Assembly: GCA_963725415.1 (NCBI GenBank)
Contig: CAVRZY010000006.1
Location: forward strand, 1 to 32,646
Origin: CAVRZY01 sp963725415
Lineage (GTDB): Bacteria > Acidobacteriota > Terriglobia > Bryobacterales > Bryobacteraceae
Direction of reading: 5' to 3'
DNA length: 32,646 nt
Shown: one piece after another, positions 19,847 through 30,691 of the stretch
How the letters are laid out: every line of letters begins with the position of its first letter
How positions within the stretch are numbered: position 1 is the stretch's first letter
The notes under the pieces: generated by a model
What the model was told of the DNA's origin: nothing
Database searches by the model: none
What the model saw: only the letters and a program-made list of their open reading frames with translations
Program-made: the position numbers and the translations under genes

Positions 19847-22800
19847 ATGCTCGCACGTCATCTTCATGCCGCCGGGATCGCGTTGCTGATTTCGTCGGGC
19901 CTGTGTTGGTCGCAGGAAGCGCGTGGCACGATCCTGGGGCGGGTCACGGATCATTCCGAGGCCGTGATTCCCGGGGTGTCGGTCGGCATCACCAACAAGG
20001 CCACCAGCGTCACTACGGCGCTGGAGACCAACGAACAAGGAAACTACCTGGCGCCCTACCTGATGCCGGGCATCTACCGGATCAGCGCGGAGAAAAGCGG
20101 GTTCAAGCGGTTCGTGCGGGATGAGATCGAGCTGAGGCTCAACGACCGGCTGGAAGTGAACATTCTGCTGGAGTTGGGCGATCTGAGCGACACGATCACG
20201 GTGACGGCGGAGACCCCGCTGCTGGAGACGGCCAGCGCTTCGCAGGGGCAGGTGGTCGATTCCCGCCGCGTCGCCGAGCTGCCGATTCCCCACGGGATGC
20301 CCTTCGCCTTGATTCAGCTTGCGCCCGGTGTGGCCTATGCCGCGGCCGAGTCGGTGAGTGACCGGCCGTTCGAGCCGACCTCGATCATCGGCTACACCAT
20401 GGACGGCGTACGTTCCAACCTCAGCGAGGTCATCCTGGACGGGGTGCCCAACACCTCCACCGGAGACAGCCGCAACCAGGTGATCGCCGCCTGGGTGCCG
20501 CCCGCCGACGTGGTGGCGGAGTTCAAGGTTCAGACCGCCAGCTTCGACGCCACGGTGGGAAACACCGAAGGGGGAGTGGTCAACATCAGCCTGAAGTCCG
20601 GCGGGAACCAGGTCCACGGCACCGCCTACTACAGCAAGATGGATCCGGTGCTGACCGCCAACCTGTTTTCGTCGAACCGCACCGGCCAACCGCGCGGCGA
20701 CTTCACTTACAACCGCTGGGGTGGAATGCTGTCCGGCCCGGTCGTGCTTCCCCGCATCTACCAGGGTCGCAACCGCACCTTTTACCTGTACGGCTACGAA
20801 GGCATGCACACCAAGCGGCCGCGCGGCCAGACCCTCACCGTGCCGACGGCCAAGGAGCGCGAGGGCGATTTTTCCGAGCTGCTGGCCGTAGGCAGCCGCT
20901 ACCAGATCTACGATCCCGGCACGCGCCGTCCGGTGGCCGGCGGACGCTTCCAGAACGATCCGTTCGCCGGTAACATCATTCCGCCGGCGCGGATCAACGC
21001 GATCGCCCGGAACATTCTCAAGTACTACGCGCCACCCTCCGCGCAAGGCACGGCCGACGGCAGCAACAACCTGCCCATGCCGGGCGAGCCGGAGAGGGCC
21101 ACCTATTACACGCACACCGGCCGGCTGGACCACAACCTGAGCAACCGGCACCGGATCTTCAGCCGCGTGAACGTCTACAAGAGCTACATGATATACAACG
21201 ATTGGTTCAAGAACGTGAGCACCGGGCGGCTGTTCAACTTCCTTTCCCGGGGCGCGGCCTTCGACGACGTGTACAGCTTCAGCCCGACGTTCGTGATGAA
21301 CCTGCGCTACGGTTACAACCGCTACGTGCGCACGTACGACGGCAAGAAGGAAGCCGTGGGATTCGACCTGACCACGCTGGGCTTTCCGGCCGCCTGGAAC
21401 AACGCGATCGAACCGGCCATCCGGCGCTTTCCCCGCCTCACGATCGCCGGCTATACCGCCACTTATCCCTGGCCTCAGGCCAGCAATTCAATCTCGACGC
21501 TCTGGCGGCCGACCGACACTCACAACTTCACCGCCGCCTTCGACAAGGTCATCAGCGCGCATAGCCTGAAATTTGGCCTGGAATACCGCATTTACCGGGA
21601 GAACCAATACAGCAACGACAACACCAACACCGGCCAGCTCGACTTCGGCACCACCTGGACCGTCGGGCCGCTCGACAACTCGCCGGCGGCGCCGATCGGT
21701 CAGGGCTTGGCCTCCTTCCTGCTGGGGCTGCCCAGCGGGGGGCGGGCCGTGCGGCAGGACAGCTACGCGGAGGAATCCACGGTCTGGGGCCCCATTTTCA
21801 GGACGACTGGAAGATCACGCGGCGTCTGACGCTGACCTTGGGGCTGCGCTACGAACTGGAGGGCCCGCTGACGGAGCGGTTCAACCGCACCATCCGCGGC
21901 CTGGATCCGGCGGCGCTGCCGATCGAGGCCCAGGTCAAGGCGAACTACGCCAAGAGCCCGACGTCTGAAGTCCCGCCCGATCAGTTCCGTGTGCGCGGCG
22001 GGCTGACCTTCGCGGCAGTGAACGGCTTGCCGCGCACGCTCTGGCAGCGCGACCGCAACAACTTCATGCCGCGCATCGGCCTGGCTTACAATCTGGCCGA
22101 CAAGACGGTCCTGCGGGGAGGCTACGGGGTCTTCTTCGGTTTCCTGGGCACGCGGCGCGGGGACGTGATCCAGACCGGGTTCAGCCAGGAGACCACGCTG
22201 ATCCCTTCGATCGACAGCGGCCTGACGTTCATCGGCACGCTGGCCAACCCCTTCCCTAACGGCTTCCAGGATCCGCTGGGGGCCAAACTGGGCCCGATGA
22301 CCTACGTGGGTCAGGCCGTGACCTTCATTAACACCGCGCCGCTGGCGCCGTACATGCAGCGCTGGCAGCTCAGCCTCCAGCACGAGTTCCCGCACCGCAT
22401 CGTGATCGACGCCGGCTACGTGGGCAACCGCGGCACGCATGTCGAAACCAACCGCGATCTGGACGCGGTACCCATCCAGTACCTGAGCCGCTCCCCGGTG
22501 CGGGACGACACCATCATCAACTATCTCACCGCGAACCTGCCCAATCCGTTCTACCCGCTGCTGCCCGGCACGGGGCGGGCGGGCACGCTGATCCCGCGCT
22601 ACAGCCTGCTCACCGCCTACCCGCAGTTCACCAGCCTCAGCACGACCACCAACGAAGGCTATTCCTGGTATCACTCCTTGCAGGTGAAAGCCGAGAAGCG
22701 GTTCTCGGGGGGCTACACGCTCCAGGGCGCCTACACTTTCTCGAAGCTCATGGAGGCGGTCGATTTCCTGAACGCCGGGGATCCGGCGCCGTACCGTGCG

Positions 22801-23349
22801 ATCTCGGACCAGGATTACCCGCATCGCGTGACGATAAGCGGGATTTACGAGCTGCCGTTGGGGCGCGGACGCCGCTGGGCGTCCGGGGCGCGTGGCGCGG
22901 CGGGAGTGCTGCTGGGCGGCTGGCAGATCCAGGGCGTGTACGGGGGCCAGTCCGGCCAGGCCCTGGGCTTCGGCAACGCCATCTTCACCGGCGACGTGAA
23001 AAACATCCCGCTGCCCCGCGGCCAGCGGACCGTGGAGCGCTGGTTCAATACCGCCGCCGGCTTCGAGCGCAACACCCGGAATCAGCTTGCCAACAACCTG
23101 CGCGCCTTCCCCCTGCGTTTCTCCGGGGTCCGCGCCGACGGGATCAACAACTGGGACCTGTCGGTGATCAAAGACAGCGCCATCAAGGAGAGGATGAAGA
23201 TCCAGTTCCGCGGCGAATTCCTCAACGCGCTCAACCACGCGCAATTCTCCAACCCGAGCACCGACCCTTACAGCACGGCGTTCGGCACCATCACTTCCGA
23301 GCGCGCCAACCCGCGGCGCATCCAACTTGGGCTGAAGTTCATTTATTGA
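19847..23349 (+). pseudogene. Oar-like TonB-dependent receptor, frameshifted near 21790
   Basis: About 1,167 residues if the frame is mended. ATG 19847 has the strongest ribosome site in the window (AAGGAGGT, six to seven bases upstream) and a signal peptide (GIALLISSGLCWSQ). Domains: carboxypeptidase-regulatory-like (GRVTDHSEAVIPGVSVGITN), plug-like (GYTMDGVRSNLSEVILDGVP, FDATVGNTEGGVVNISLKSG), barrel to IQLGLKFIY. At 21783-21802 the run TCTGGGGCCCCATTTTC loses one base relative to the expected VWGPHFQDDWKITRRLTL, so the first frame ends at 21829 and the second carries on through LTLGLRYELEGP. The break is inside a G4C4 run, a classic place for sequencing error. The stop at 23347-23349 is followed 16 bases later by an oxidoreductase gene, so the two are surely co-transcribed. 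Confidence 0.85.
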
Positions 23350-23365
23350 GGAGCCAACCCGACTT

Positions 23366-24694
23366 ATGCGGATCTGTAATCGACGTGAGTTTGTTCAGTC
23401 TTTCTCCTGGTTGCCCGCGGCGGCCCTGGGCGCGAATGATCGCATCCGCGTGGCCGTAGTGGGGCTGAAGCGGCGTGGCAGGGACCACATCCGCTGCTAT
23501 CATGAGCTGGCCAAGGAAGAGAACGTGGAAGTGGCGGCGCTGTGCGATATCGACGAATCCGTCTTGCAGGAGAACGCCGCCTACTACGAAAAGCTCTCGG
23601 GCCGCAAGGCCCGGCTGGTGGTGGACTTGCGCAAGCTGCTGGAAGACTCGTCCATCGACGCCATTTCCTACGCCACCCCCAACCACTGGCACGCGCTGGG
23701 GACCATCTGGGCTTGCCAGGCCGGCAAAGACGTGTTCCTGGAGAAGCCCGCCGCCCACACCATTTGGGAGGGCCGGAAGATGATCGAGGCCGCGCGCAAG
23801 TACCAGCGCCTGGTCCAGCACGGCACCCAATCCCGCAGCAATCCTGCCATGCAGGAGGGCGTCGAGAAGCTGCGCGAGGGGGTGATCGGCGAAGTCTACA
23901 TGGCGCGCGGCATGGCTTACAAGTGGCGCGCCAGCATCGGGCGCATCAAGGAGGAGCCTGTGCCCCCAGGCGTGCACTACGATCTGTGGGTGGGGCCGGC
24001 CCCCATGAAACCCTTCGCGCGCCAGCGCTTTCACATCTACTGGCACTACCTGTGGGACTACGGCAACGGCGAAATCGGCAACCAGGGCGTGCACCAGCTC
24101 GACATCATGCGTTGGGGCTTGGGGCTGAACACGCACCCCTCCCGCATCCAATCCATGGGCGGCCACTACATCCACGATGCCGACCAGGAAACGCCCAACA
24201 CCCAGGTGGCCTCTTTCCAATACGAAGGGCGCAAGCTGTTGCTCCAGTTCGAGGTGCGCCCCTGGATCACCAACTTCGAGGCGGGCATCGGCGAGTCCTA
24301 CCCCAGCCGGGGCCAGGACAACGTGGTGGGAGTGATCTTCTACGGCTCGGAGGGTTTCATGGTGATGCCCGACTACAGCAGCTATCACACCTTCCTGGGG
24401 CGCCAGCACAAGCCCGGTCCCAAAGGGGAGTGCCCGCGCGACCCCGGCACGAGCCGCGATCATTTCCGCAATTTCCTACGGGCCATGCGCAGCCGCAAGC
24501 ACAGCGATCTCTCGGCTGACATTGCGGAAGGGCACCTGTCGGCGGGGCTGGCGCTTCTGGCCAACATCGCCTACCGGGTTGGCCGAACGGTGCGCTTCGA
24601 TCCGAAGATGGAGCGTTTTCCGAACGATGAAGAAGCCGACCGCTTGCTGAGTCGAACCTATCGGGCGCCTTACGTGGTGCCGGAAAAGGTCTAG
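23366..24694 (+). CDS. Gfo/Idh/MocA-family oxidoreductase (copy 3), receptor-linked
   Basis: 442 residues from ATG 23366. GAGGAG overlaps the stop of the upstream receptor. The leader is short (MRICNRREFVQSFSWLPAAAL) and has an N-R-R-x-F motif, suggesting Tat export, although the hydrophobic part is brief. Rossmann fold: IRVAVVGLKRRGRDHIRCYH, ALCDIDES; then ATPNHWHALGTIWACQAGKD, EKPAAH. Substrate domain: WHYLWDYGNGEIGNQGVHQL with the catalytic-type His and Asp, and DADQETPNT. Same subfamily as copies 1 and 2 but more divergent (copy 3 has an added GPKGECPRDPGTSRDH loop near residue 355). The tight link to the receptor suggests that the imported or surface-bound ligand is its substrate. Intact. 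Confidence 0.9.
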   Translation: MRICNRREFVQSFSWLPAAALGANDRIRVAVVGLKRRGRDHIRCYHELAKEENVEVAALCDIDESVLQENAAYYEKLSGRKARLVVDLRKLLEDSSIDAISYATPNHWHALGTIWACQAGKDVFLEKPAAHTIWEGRKMIEAARKYQRLVQHGTQSRSNPAMQEGVEKLREGVIGEVYMARGMAYKWRASIGRIKEEPVPPGVHYDLWVGPAPMKPFARQRFHIYWHYLWDYGNGEIGNQGVHQLDIMRWGLGLNTHPSRIQSMGGHYIHDADQETPNTQVASFQYEGRKLLLQFEVRPWITNFEAGIGESYPSRGQDNVVGVIFYGSEGFMVMPDYSSYHTFLGRQHKPGPKGECPRDPGTSRDHFRNFLRAMRSRKHSDLSADIAEGHLSAGLALLANIAYRVGRTVRFDPKMERFPNDEEADRLLSRTYRAPYVVPEKV

Positions 24695-24726
24695 GGCTTC
24701 GCCCTTGAAATCCCTGGCGGGATTTT

Positions 24727-24777
<51 letters not shown>

Positions 24778-24862
24778 AATGGGTGGCGGGGCGGTGCTGG
24801 AGGAGTCGGGCGGTGCAATGTTGGAGTGGTTTTGTTCAAGATCGTGGGGGTGAGAATCTAAC

Positions 24863-27800
24863 ATGCCTAACCAGTTTAGAGCGTTTCACTTTGTGTTAAT
24901 TTTGGCGCTTGTCTCCGGGGTCTCGGCTCTTGGACAAGGGACGGGCACCATTCACGGAGTCATCACGGACCCCAGCGGGGCTGCCATAGTCGGCGCGCAG
25001 GTTACCGCGACGCTCACAGGTCGCGGAACCACGAGAACGGTAACGTCGGATGCCCAGGGAGCATACGTCATGCCCTTGCTGCCGGTGGGTGCCTACCAGA
25101 TCAGCATCGAGGCGAAGGGATTCAAGACCTTCGTGCAGCAGGGAGTCGACCTGGCTTCCAACGAAAACAACCGGGTGGATGCAACCCTTCAGGTTGGAAG
25201 TCTGACCGAATCCGTCACGGTGAATGCGGAAGCGCCGCTGGTTGACAGCAGGTCATCGGGGATGGGCACGCTGATCGATTCGCGGCGCGTGCTGGAGTTG
25301 CCCATGAACGGCCGCAGCATCATCGGCCTGGCGGTCCTGCTGCCGGGCGCTTCCCAGGTCAGCGCGCCGCAGACGTTCACTCAAGATCGAAGCGGCCCGA
25401 CCGTTTCGATGTCGGGCTCCCGCGGCGCTCAAAACCTGTTCCTGTTCGACGGCGCCCCTTTCAATGCGCTTTTCAGAAATACCGGATTGAACTATCCCCC
25501 GCCCGACGCGCTTCAGGAAGTCAAGGTGCTCACCAACAGCTTCAGCGCCGAGTACGGCCGGAACGCGGGAGCGGTGTTCAACGTGGTGACCCGCTCCGGC
25601 TCCAATCAGGTGCACGGCAGCCTGTGGGAGTTTCTGCGCAACCAGAGCCTGAATGCACGGAACTTTTTCGCGGGTCCCACAAAGCCGCAGCTCATTCAGA
25701 ACCAGTTCGGAGGATCAGGCGGCGGTCCCATTCGGAAAGACAAGCTGTTTGTGTTCGGCTCCTATGAGGCGTTGCGCATTCGCACCAGTTCGCTGCTGAC
25801 CTCCGCTTTTCCGCCCACGGCGGCCGAGCGCGCCGGCGATTTCTCGGGCAAGGCGATCAAGGACCCGGTCACCGGGCAACTCTTCACGAACGGCCAGATT
25901 CCCGCCGATCGACTCGATCCCGTTGCTCGTAAGCTGCTTTCAGGGGACCAGATACCGCTTCCCAACGGCCCTGGAGGGCAGCTTATAGCGCTCTCGGCTA
26001 ATCCCCAGAATAATGACAGTGTCCTATTGCGCGTGGACAACAACCTGGGCAAGCATACGATCACCGGCCACTATCATTTCAGCCTAGCCAAACAAGATAC
26101 GATTGTCGGTAACGTTCCCACTTATTTTCCGGCATTTCAAGATTCCCGGGTGCAGAACGCCACCATCGGCGACACGATGACCGTGAGGCCGAATCTGCTG
26201 AACCAGATCAACATCAGCTTCAACCGGGTCGGCGGCTCCATCGTAAGCCTGAATCGCACCCATCTATCCGATCTTGGGGCGAATTTTCCCATTTTTGGCC
26301 CGAGGGAGCCCTCCGGAATCACCGTGACCTCAAGACTATCCATGGGAAGCGCCTCCGGGGGGGATGCCCGCCTGGTCAATCAGTCCTTTGCATTTAAAGA
26401 GAGCATTCAGTGGACGAAGCATAGCCACAGTATCTCCGCGGGCTTCGAATTGCAGAAGCATCAATATCTGAACCGCGGGTCGTTTCGTACCAACGGGACG
26501 TTCACTTTTGACGGCTCGATCTCGGGCAATGCCGCGGCGGACTTTGTGTTGGGAAAACCATCGACGATGTCGGTCTCCAGTCCCTGGCTGGAGCAGGCGG
26601 GCCTCGCAACGAACCTCTTTTATTATGTTCAGGATGACTGGCGCATCCACCCCCGGCTGACCCTCAATCTCGGTTTGCGTTACGAATTGCCTTTTCCCTG
26701 GGTTCAGCCCAACGATTACTGGGGCACGCTCGATCCGGGCAAGCAGTCGCAAATTTTCAAGAACGCGCCGCTCGGCATGGTATTCCCGGGTGATCCGGGC
26801 GTGCCGCGCGGCCTGATCCAGACCGACAAGAACAACTTTGCTCCGCGCGTCGGGTTTGCATGGGATCCGTTCGGCCGCGGCCGCACCTCGGTGCGAGGCG
26901 CTTACGGCATTTTCTACGAAGGGCTGAATGCCAACCTCATCCAGAACGACAGCCAGCCCTATCGCTACACTTTCACCTTTCAGACGCCGTACAGCCTGTC
27001 CGATCCGTTACGCGGGCAGCCGACTATCCCGCTGACGGTGAACCTGAACAATCCCCCATTCGTCGGAGCGCAGACGATCTATTATCCCGATCCCGGCTTG
27101 CGCACCGGCTACGTGCAAAGCTTCAATTTCAACATTCAGCACGAGGTGGTCAAGGACCTGCTGGTGCAGGCGGCTTATGTGGGGAAGCTGGGGCGCAAGC
27201 TGCTGGTCACCATCTCGACGAATCCCGCCCTGTATGGGCCTGGGGCAACACTTGCGAACATCGACGCCCGGCGAATCATGAAAGGCTTCGGCAACAACAG
27301 CGAGATGGTGTCAATCGCCAACGCCAGCTACAACGCTCTTCAACTGGACGTCAAGAAGCGTTTCAGCCGGGGATTCTCCGTGCAAGGCGCCTACACGTTT
27401 TCGAAGTCGCTGGACCTGAATTCCTCGATCTCGGAAGGCAACGTGGGCGGAAACCCCTTCAACCGGCGCAGTTCGTACGGGCCATCCGACTTTAACGCGA
27501 AGCATATCGCCTCGTTTTCCTGGATCTGGGACCTGCCGAAGCTGGCGGCGGTTACGCCCATTTTGCGGGAGGCCCTGGGCGGGTGGCAAGTCAACGGCCT
27601 GGTCACCATGCGGTCGGGGCTGCCGTTCAACGTCTCGACCGCATCCGATATAGCCCTGAGCGGCACCTCCAGTCAGAGGCCGAATGTCGTCGGAAATCAC
27701 AAGTTGCCGGGCGACCGGCCGCGGGGAGACAAGATCCTCGCCTGGTTTGACCGGACCGCATTCGCTAACCCCGCCACCGGCACATACGGGAACACGGGCC

Positions 27801-28030
27801 GGAACGCGCTGGTGGGACCGGCCTCCGCGGTCACGAATTTCGGGCTGTTCAAGAACTTCACCCTGCCGGGACGCGAGGGTCTGAGGCTCCAGTTCCGGTC
27901 TGAATTCTTCAACCTGTTCAACTCTGTGAACCTCGGCAACCCGAATGGGACTATGGGTAGCACCATGGGGCGGATCACGGGCGCGGACGACGCGCGGGTG
28001 ATCCAGTTTGCGCTCAAGCTGTTGTTTTGA
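24863..28030 (+). CDS. Oar-like TonB-dependent receptor (intact, PUL-like operon head)
   Basis: 1,055 residues from ATG 24863 with a signal peptide (FVLILALVSGVSALGQ). Carboxypeptidase-regulatory-like domain at about 28-110 (GVITDPSGAAIVGAQVTATL, GAYVMPLLPVGAYQISIEAK, GFKTFVQQGV). Plug-like region with LELPMNGRSIIGLAVLLPGA, NLFLFDGAPFNALF, FSAEYGRNAGAVFNVVTRSG. Barrel motifs LTLNLGLRYELPFPW, NFAPRVGFAWDPFGRGRTSV and VQAAYVGKLGRKLL, ending ALKLLF. Unlike three other large genes here, it has no frameshift. The ribosome site is weak (GGGGGTGAG). It is followed on the same strand by oxidoreductase copy 4 (98 bases) and the pectate lyase, which points to uptake or binding of pectin-derived material. 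Confidence 0.92.
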   Translation: MPNQFRAFHFVLILALVSGVSALGQGTGTIHGVITDPSGAAIVGAQVTATLTGRGTTRTVTSDAQGAYVMPLLPVGAYQISIEAKGFKTFVQQGVDLASNENNRVDATLQVGSLTESVTVNAEAPLVDSRSSGMGTLIDSRRVLELPMNGRSIIGLAVLLPGASQVSAPQTFTQDRSGPTVSMSGSRGAQNLFLFDGAPFNALFRNTGLNYPPPDALQEVKVLTNSFSAEYGRNAGAVFNVVTRSGSNQVHGSLWEFLRNQSLNARNFFAGPTKPQLIQNQFGGSGGGPIRKDKLFVFGSYEALRIRTSSLLTSAFPPTAAERAGDFSGKAIKDPVTGQLFTNGQIPADRLDPVARKLLSGDQIPLPNGPGGQLIALSANPQNNDSVLLRVDNNLGKHTITGHYHFSLAKQDTIVGNVPTYFPAFQDSRVQNATIGDTMTVRPNLLNQINISFNRVGGSIVSLNRTHLSDLGANFPIFGPREPSGITVTSRLSMGSASGGDARLVNQSFAFKESIQWTKHSHSISAGFELQKHQYLNRGSFRTNGTFTFDGSISGNAAADFVLGKPSTMSVSSPWLEQAGLATNLFYYVQDDWRIHPRLTLNLGLRYELPFPWVQPNDYWGTLDPGKQSQIFKNAPLGMVFPGDPGVPRGLIQTDKNNFAPRVGFAWDPFGRGRTSVRGAYGIFYEGLNANLIQNDSQPYRYTFTFQTPYSLSDPLRGQPTIPLTVNLNNPPFVGAQTIYYPDPGLRTGYVQSFNFNIQHEVVKDLLVQAAYVGKLGRKLLVTISTNPALYGPGATLANIDARRIMKGFGNNSEMVSIANASYNALQLDVKKRFSRGFSVQGAYTFSKSLDLNSSISEGNVGGNPFNRRSSYGPSDFNAKHIASFSWIWDLPKLAAVTPILREALGGWQVNGLVTMRSGLPFNVSTASDIALSGTSSQRPNVVGNHKLPGDRPRGDKILAWFDRTAFANPATGTYGNTGRNALVGPASAVTNFGLFKNFTLPGREGLRLQFRSEFFNLFNSVNLGNPNGTMGSTMGRITGADDARVIQFALKLLF

Positions 28031-28082
28031 TTGCTGCGGGCCAGGCGAGAGCTGGCTCGGGCCGCGATGTGAAAGAATGCCA

Positions 28083-28103
28083 GGGCAGGTCGGGGACCTG
28101 CCC
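28083..28103. repeat. 8-bp-arm hairpin between receptor and oxidoreductase
   Basis: GGGCAGGT-CGGGG-ACCTGCCC is a perfect 8-bp stem. It shares the CAGG...CCTG..CCCAC wording with the inner parts of the elements at 10770 and 19665. It may partly attenuate read-through from the receptor; there is no T-run. Confidence 0.5.
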
Positions 28104-28128
28104 CACGCGCGCAGAGCGGAGGAGAGTT

Positions 28129-29256
28129 ATGCACAGAATCAGCAGGCGTGAGGCGCTGGCGGGGACGACGGCGAGTTGGTGGATTGCCCGTCCCGAAGCC
28201 GCCCGCGCGGCGCAGGCGAACTCGGCGGTCACGGTCGGGATCATAGGGACGGGCGGGCGCGGCCGCTTCGACGGGAGGCTCTTCGCACAGGGCAAGCGGG
28301 CGCGCATCGTGGCGCTGTGCGACCTCTACAGCGACCAGATCGACAAGGCCAAGACGGCCATCCCAGGCACGGACCAGGCGCGGGTGTATAAGGATTACCG
28401 GGAGCTGCTGGCGGACCCGTCCATCGACGCGGTGCTGATCGCCACCCCGGTGTTCCTGCACCCGGAGCACTTCGAGGCGGCGGTGAAGGCGCGCAAGCAC
28501 ATCTACATCGAGAAGCCCGCGGCGGCGGACGCGGCGGGAGTGAGACGTCTACTGGCGGCCGCGGAACGGGCCGACAAATCGAAGCACATCGTCTTCGGGT
28601 TCCAGAACCGCTTCAGCCCCGAATACCAGAGCGGCGAAGAGATCGTGCGCACGGGCAAACTGGGGGAACTGGTGATGATGGAGTGCCACTTCATCAAGGG
28701 GGGCGTGACGGGCAGGGAGATCCAGCACCCGCCGGAGGAGCGCCTCCGGCACTGGAGCGGGTGGCGCGACATGTCCGGCGACATCATCGTGGAGCAGGAC
28801 TGCCACGGGCTGGACATCCTGAACTGGTTCGCCAAGGCACACCCGGTCAAAGCCATCGGCAGCGGCGGGCGCAAGCGGCGCGCTTATGGGGACAACCTGG
28901 ACCACCTCTCGGTGGTCTACGAATACCCCGGCGGGCTGCGGGGCACGCTGGTGGCCACGCAATTGACGCCGCCGCGCTACCGCGACGTGCGGGAGCAGTT
29001 CTTCGGGACACAGGGGGTGCTGGAGACGCACCGCCAGTACTACAAGTGGGACCGCGGGGAGGGCCCCGTCATCAAGGTCGATTCGAAGCGCGAGATCACC
29101 ATCGACGCGGTGGAGAGCTTTCTGAACAAGGTGCTGGCGGGCAGGCCCGAGAACACGGCCTTCAGCGCCTGCGAGAGCACGCTCACCTCGCTCCTGGGGC
29201 GCATGGCGATGGACGCGAAACGCGAGGTCACATGGGACGAGATGATGCGTTCGTAA
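28129..29256 (+). CDS. exported Gfo/Idh/MocA-family oxidoreductase (copy 4), lyase-linked
   Basis: 375 residues from ATG 28129, chosen over the longer open frame because GGAGGAG lies just upstream and MHRISRREALAGTTASWW opens a Tat-type leader. Rossmann fold: VTVGIIGTGGRGRFDGRLF, ALCDLYSDQID; nucleotide-site motif YIEKPAAADAAG after ATPVFLHPEHFEAAVKARKH. The C-terminal domain has GDIIVEQDCHGLDILNWF in place of the GNQGxHxxD of copies 1-3, and lacks DDDQETPNT, so this is a different, shorter subfamily. The His-x-x-Asp pair of the active site (HGLD) is kept. It ends 2 bases before the likely GTG start of the pectate lyase and probably works on the same sugars. Intact. Confidence 0.9.
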   Translation: MHRISRREALAGTTASWWIARPEAARAAQANSAVTVGIIGTGGRGRFDGRLFAQGKRARIVALCDLYSDQIDKAKTAIPGTDQARVYKDYRELLADPSIDAVLIATPVFLHPEHFEAAVKARKHIYIEKPAAADAAGVRRLLAAAERADKSKHIVFGFQNRFSPEYQSGEEIVRTGKLGELVMMECHFIKGGVTGREIQHPPEERLRHWSGWRDMSGDIIVEQDCHGLDILNWFAKAHPVKAIGSGGRKRRAYGDNLDHLSVVYEYPGGLRGTLVATQLTPPRYRDVREQFFGTQGVLETHRQYYKWDRGEGPVIKVDSKREITIDAVESFLNKVLAGRPENTAFSACESTLTSLLGRMAMDAKREVTWDEMMRS

Positions 29257-29258
29257 GG

Positions 29259-30602
29259 GTGCGCACGCTGGCCTGCTGCGGGCTGCTGCTGGCCGGGGTG
29301 GCCGCGGCGCGCGACATCCCGGCATTTCCGGGCGCCGAAGGGTTCGGCGCCCTGACCCCGGGGGGCGCGGCGGGCGCGTCCTGTTGGTCACCAACCTCAA
29401 CGACGCCGGCCCCGGCAGCTTGCGCGAGGCTTGCCTGGCGAAGGGGCCGCGAGTGGTCGTGTTCCGGGTGGGCGGGCTGATCACGCTGGCCTCGCCGCTG
29501 AAGATCACGGAGCCCTACATCACCATCGCGGGTCAGACCGCCCCCGGGGACGGCATCTGCCTGCGCTCGGACCTATTCAGCATCGCCACGCACGACGTGG
29601 TGGTGCGCTTCCTGCGCAGCCGCCTGGGCGACCTGACCCGGAAAGAGAGCGACTCGATCAGCATCGGGTCGGTGAGCCGCAAGGTGATTGTGGACCACTG
29701 CTCGGCAGGCTGGTCCATAGACGAGACGCTCTCGCCCAGCGGGGACATCGCCGACATTACGGTCCAGTGGTGCCTGATTGCCGAGAGCCTGAACCACAGC
29801 TTTCACCACAAGGGCGAGCACGGCTACGGCTCGCTGGTGCATGCCACGGGCGGCCTCACCCTGCATCACAACCTATGGGCGCACCACACCGAGCGCAACC
29901 CCCGCCTGGGCGACAACGGCGGGCCTCCCTTCCCCACCTTCGACGTGCGCAACAACGTGATGTACAACTGGGGCGGCATGTGCTCCGGGTTGGCCGACGG
30001 CGACCTGAAGGTGAACTACGTCGCCAACTACATCAAGCGCGGGCCGAGCAGCAGCAAGCGTAAGCCGATTGTGCTGAAGAAGACCGCGACGGAGGCGACC
30101 CGCTATTACGTGAGCGGCAATTTCGTGGAAGGCCGGCCGGACCTCACGGTCGACAACACCGCTATGTTCGAGCCTCTGGAGTTCGAGGGCAAGCGGCTGT
30201 TCACGATCATGAGCGCGCCGTACCAAGTGGCGCCGGTCCGCACCCAGAGCGCGAAGGAAGCCTATGGACTGGTGCTCGAGTACTGTGGGCGCGACCGTGC
30301 CGGTGCGGGACGCGGTGGATGCCCGCATCATCGCGGACGCGCGCAAGGGCAGCGGCAAGCTCATCGATTCCCAAAAGGAAGTGGGCGGCTGGCCGGTATA
30401 CCGCTCCGCCGCGCCGCCGCCGGATTCAGACAACGACGGCGTGCCGGATGCGTGGGAGACCGCCCACGGCATGAACCCGCGCGACCCGGCGGACGCCCGG
30501 GTGGTGGACCCCGCTTCCGGCTACACCAGACTGGAGCTATACCTCAACGAACTGGCCGGCGGTGGCGCGCGGCGAAAGATCGATTCGAGAATTGACGATT
30601 GA
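29259..30602 (+). pseudogene. secreted PL1-type pectate lyase, two frameshifts
   Basis: Start taken as GTG 29259, giving a signal peptide (MRTLACCGLLLAGVAAA) and the mature start RDIPAFPGAEGFGA; ATG at 29232, inside the upstream gene, is the alternative. The parallel beta-helix follows: VTNLNDAGPGSLREAC, PYITIAGQTAPGDGICLRSD, VIVDHCSAGWSIDETLS, HTERNPRLGDNGGPPFPTFD, VRNNVMYNWGG. This is the PL1 pectate/pectin lyase style; it would cut polygalacturonate outside the cytoplasm. The C-terminus has DSDNDGVPDAWETAHGMNP, a calcium-binding repeat. Frame changes: one base missing in the C4G6 run at 29355-29366 (TPGG | GRGGRVLLVTN), and one extra base near 30285-30295 (EYCG | ATVPVRDAVDARII). With both mended the protein is about 447 residues and complete. 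Both may be sequencing errors. Confidence 0.82.
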
Positions 30603-30690
30603 CGATTTTCTCATTGACGATTGGCGGAGGCATACCCGGAGGCCGCAGTGCAATCGTCAATGTATCAATCATCAATCAGTCAATCACCCA
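30591..30690. repeat. ATTGACGATT repeats and inverted repeat between convergent genes
   Basis: ATTGACGATT recurs at 30591-30600 and overlaps a further GACGATT at 30601-30607, then ATTGACGATTG at 30613-30623 pairs perfectly with CAATCGTCAAT at 30651-30661. CAATCATCAATCAGTCAATC follows at 30666-30685. The lyase stop lies inside the first repeat. Located between convergent genes, the palindrome may act as a bidirectional terminator; sequences of this wording also occur as dispersed repeats. Confidence 0.65.
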
Positions 30691-30691
30691 G

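Noticed and set aside
19052..21151. Minus-strand open frame of 699 codons spanning two receptors
   Set aside because: It crosses a palindromic intergenic element and reads as antisense of conserved receptor code; composition is typical of a high-GC shadow frame.
21783..21802. Programmed frameshifting in the receptor genes
   Set aside because: No slippery heptamer with a downstream structure is evident, the breaks differ in place and direction between genes, and two fall in G/C runs typical of sequencing error.
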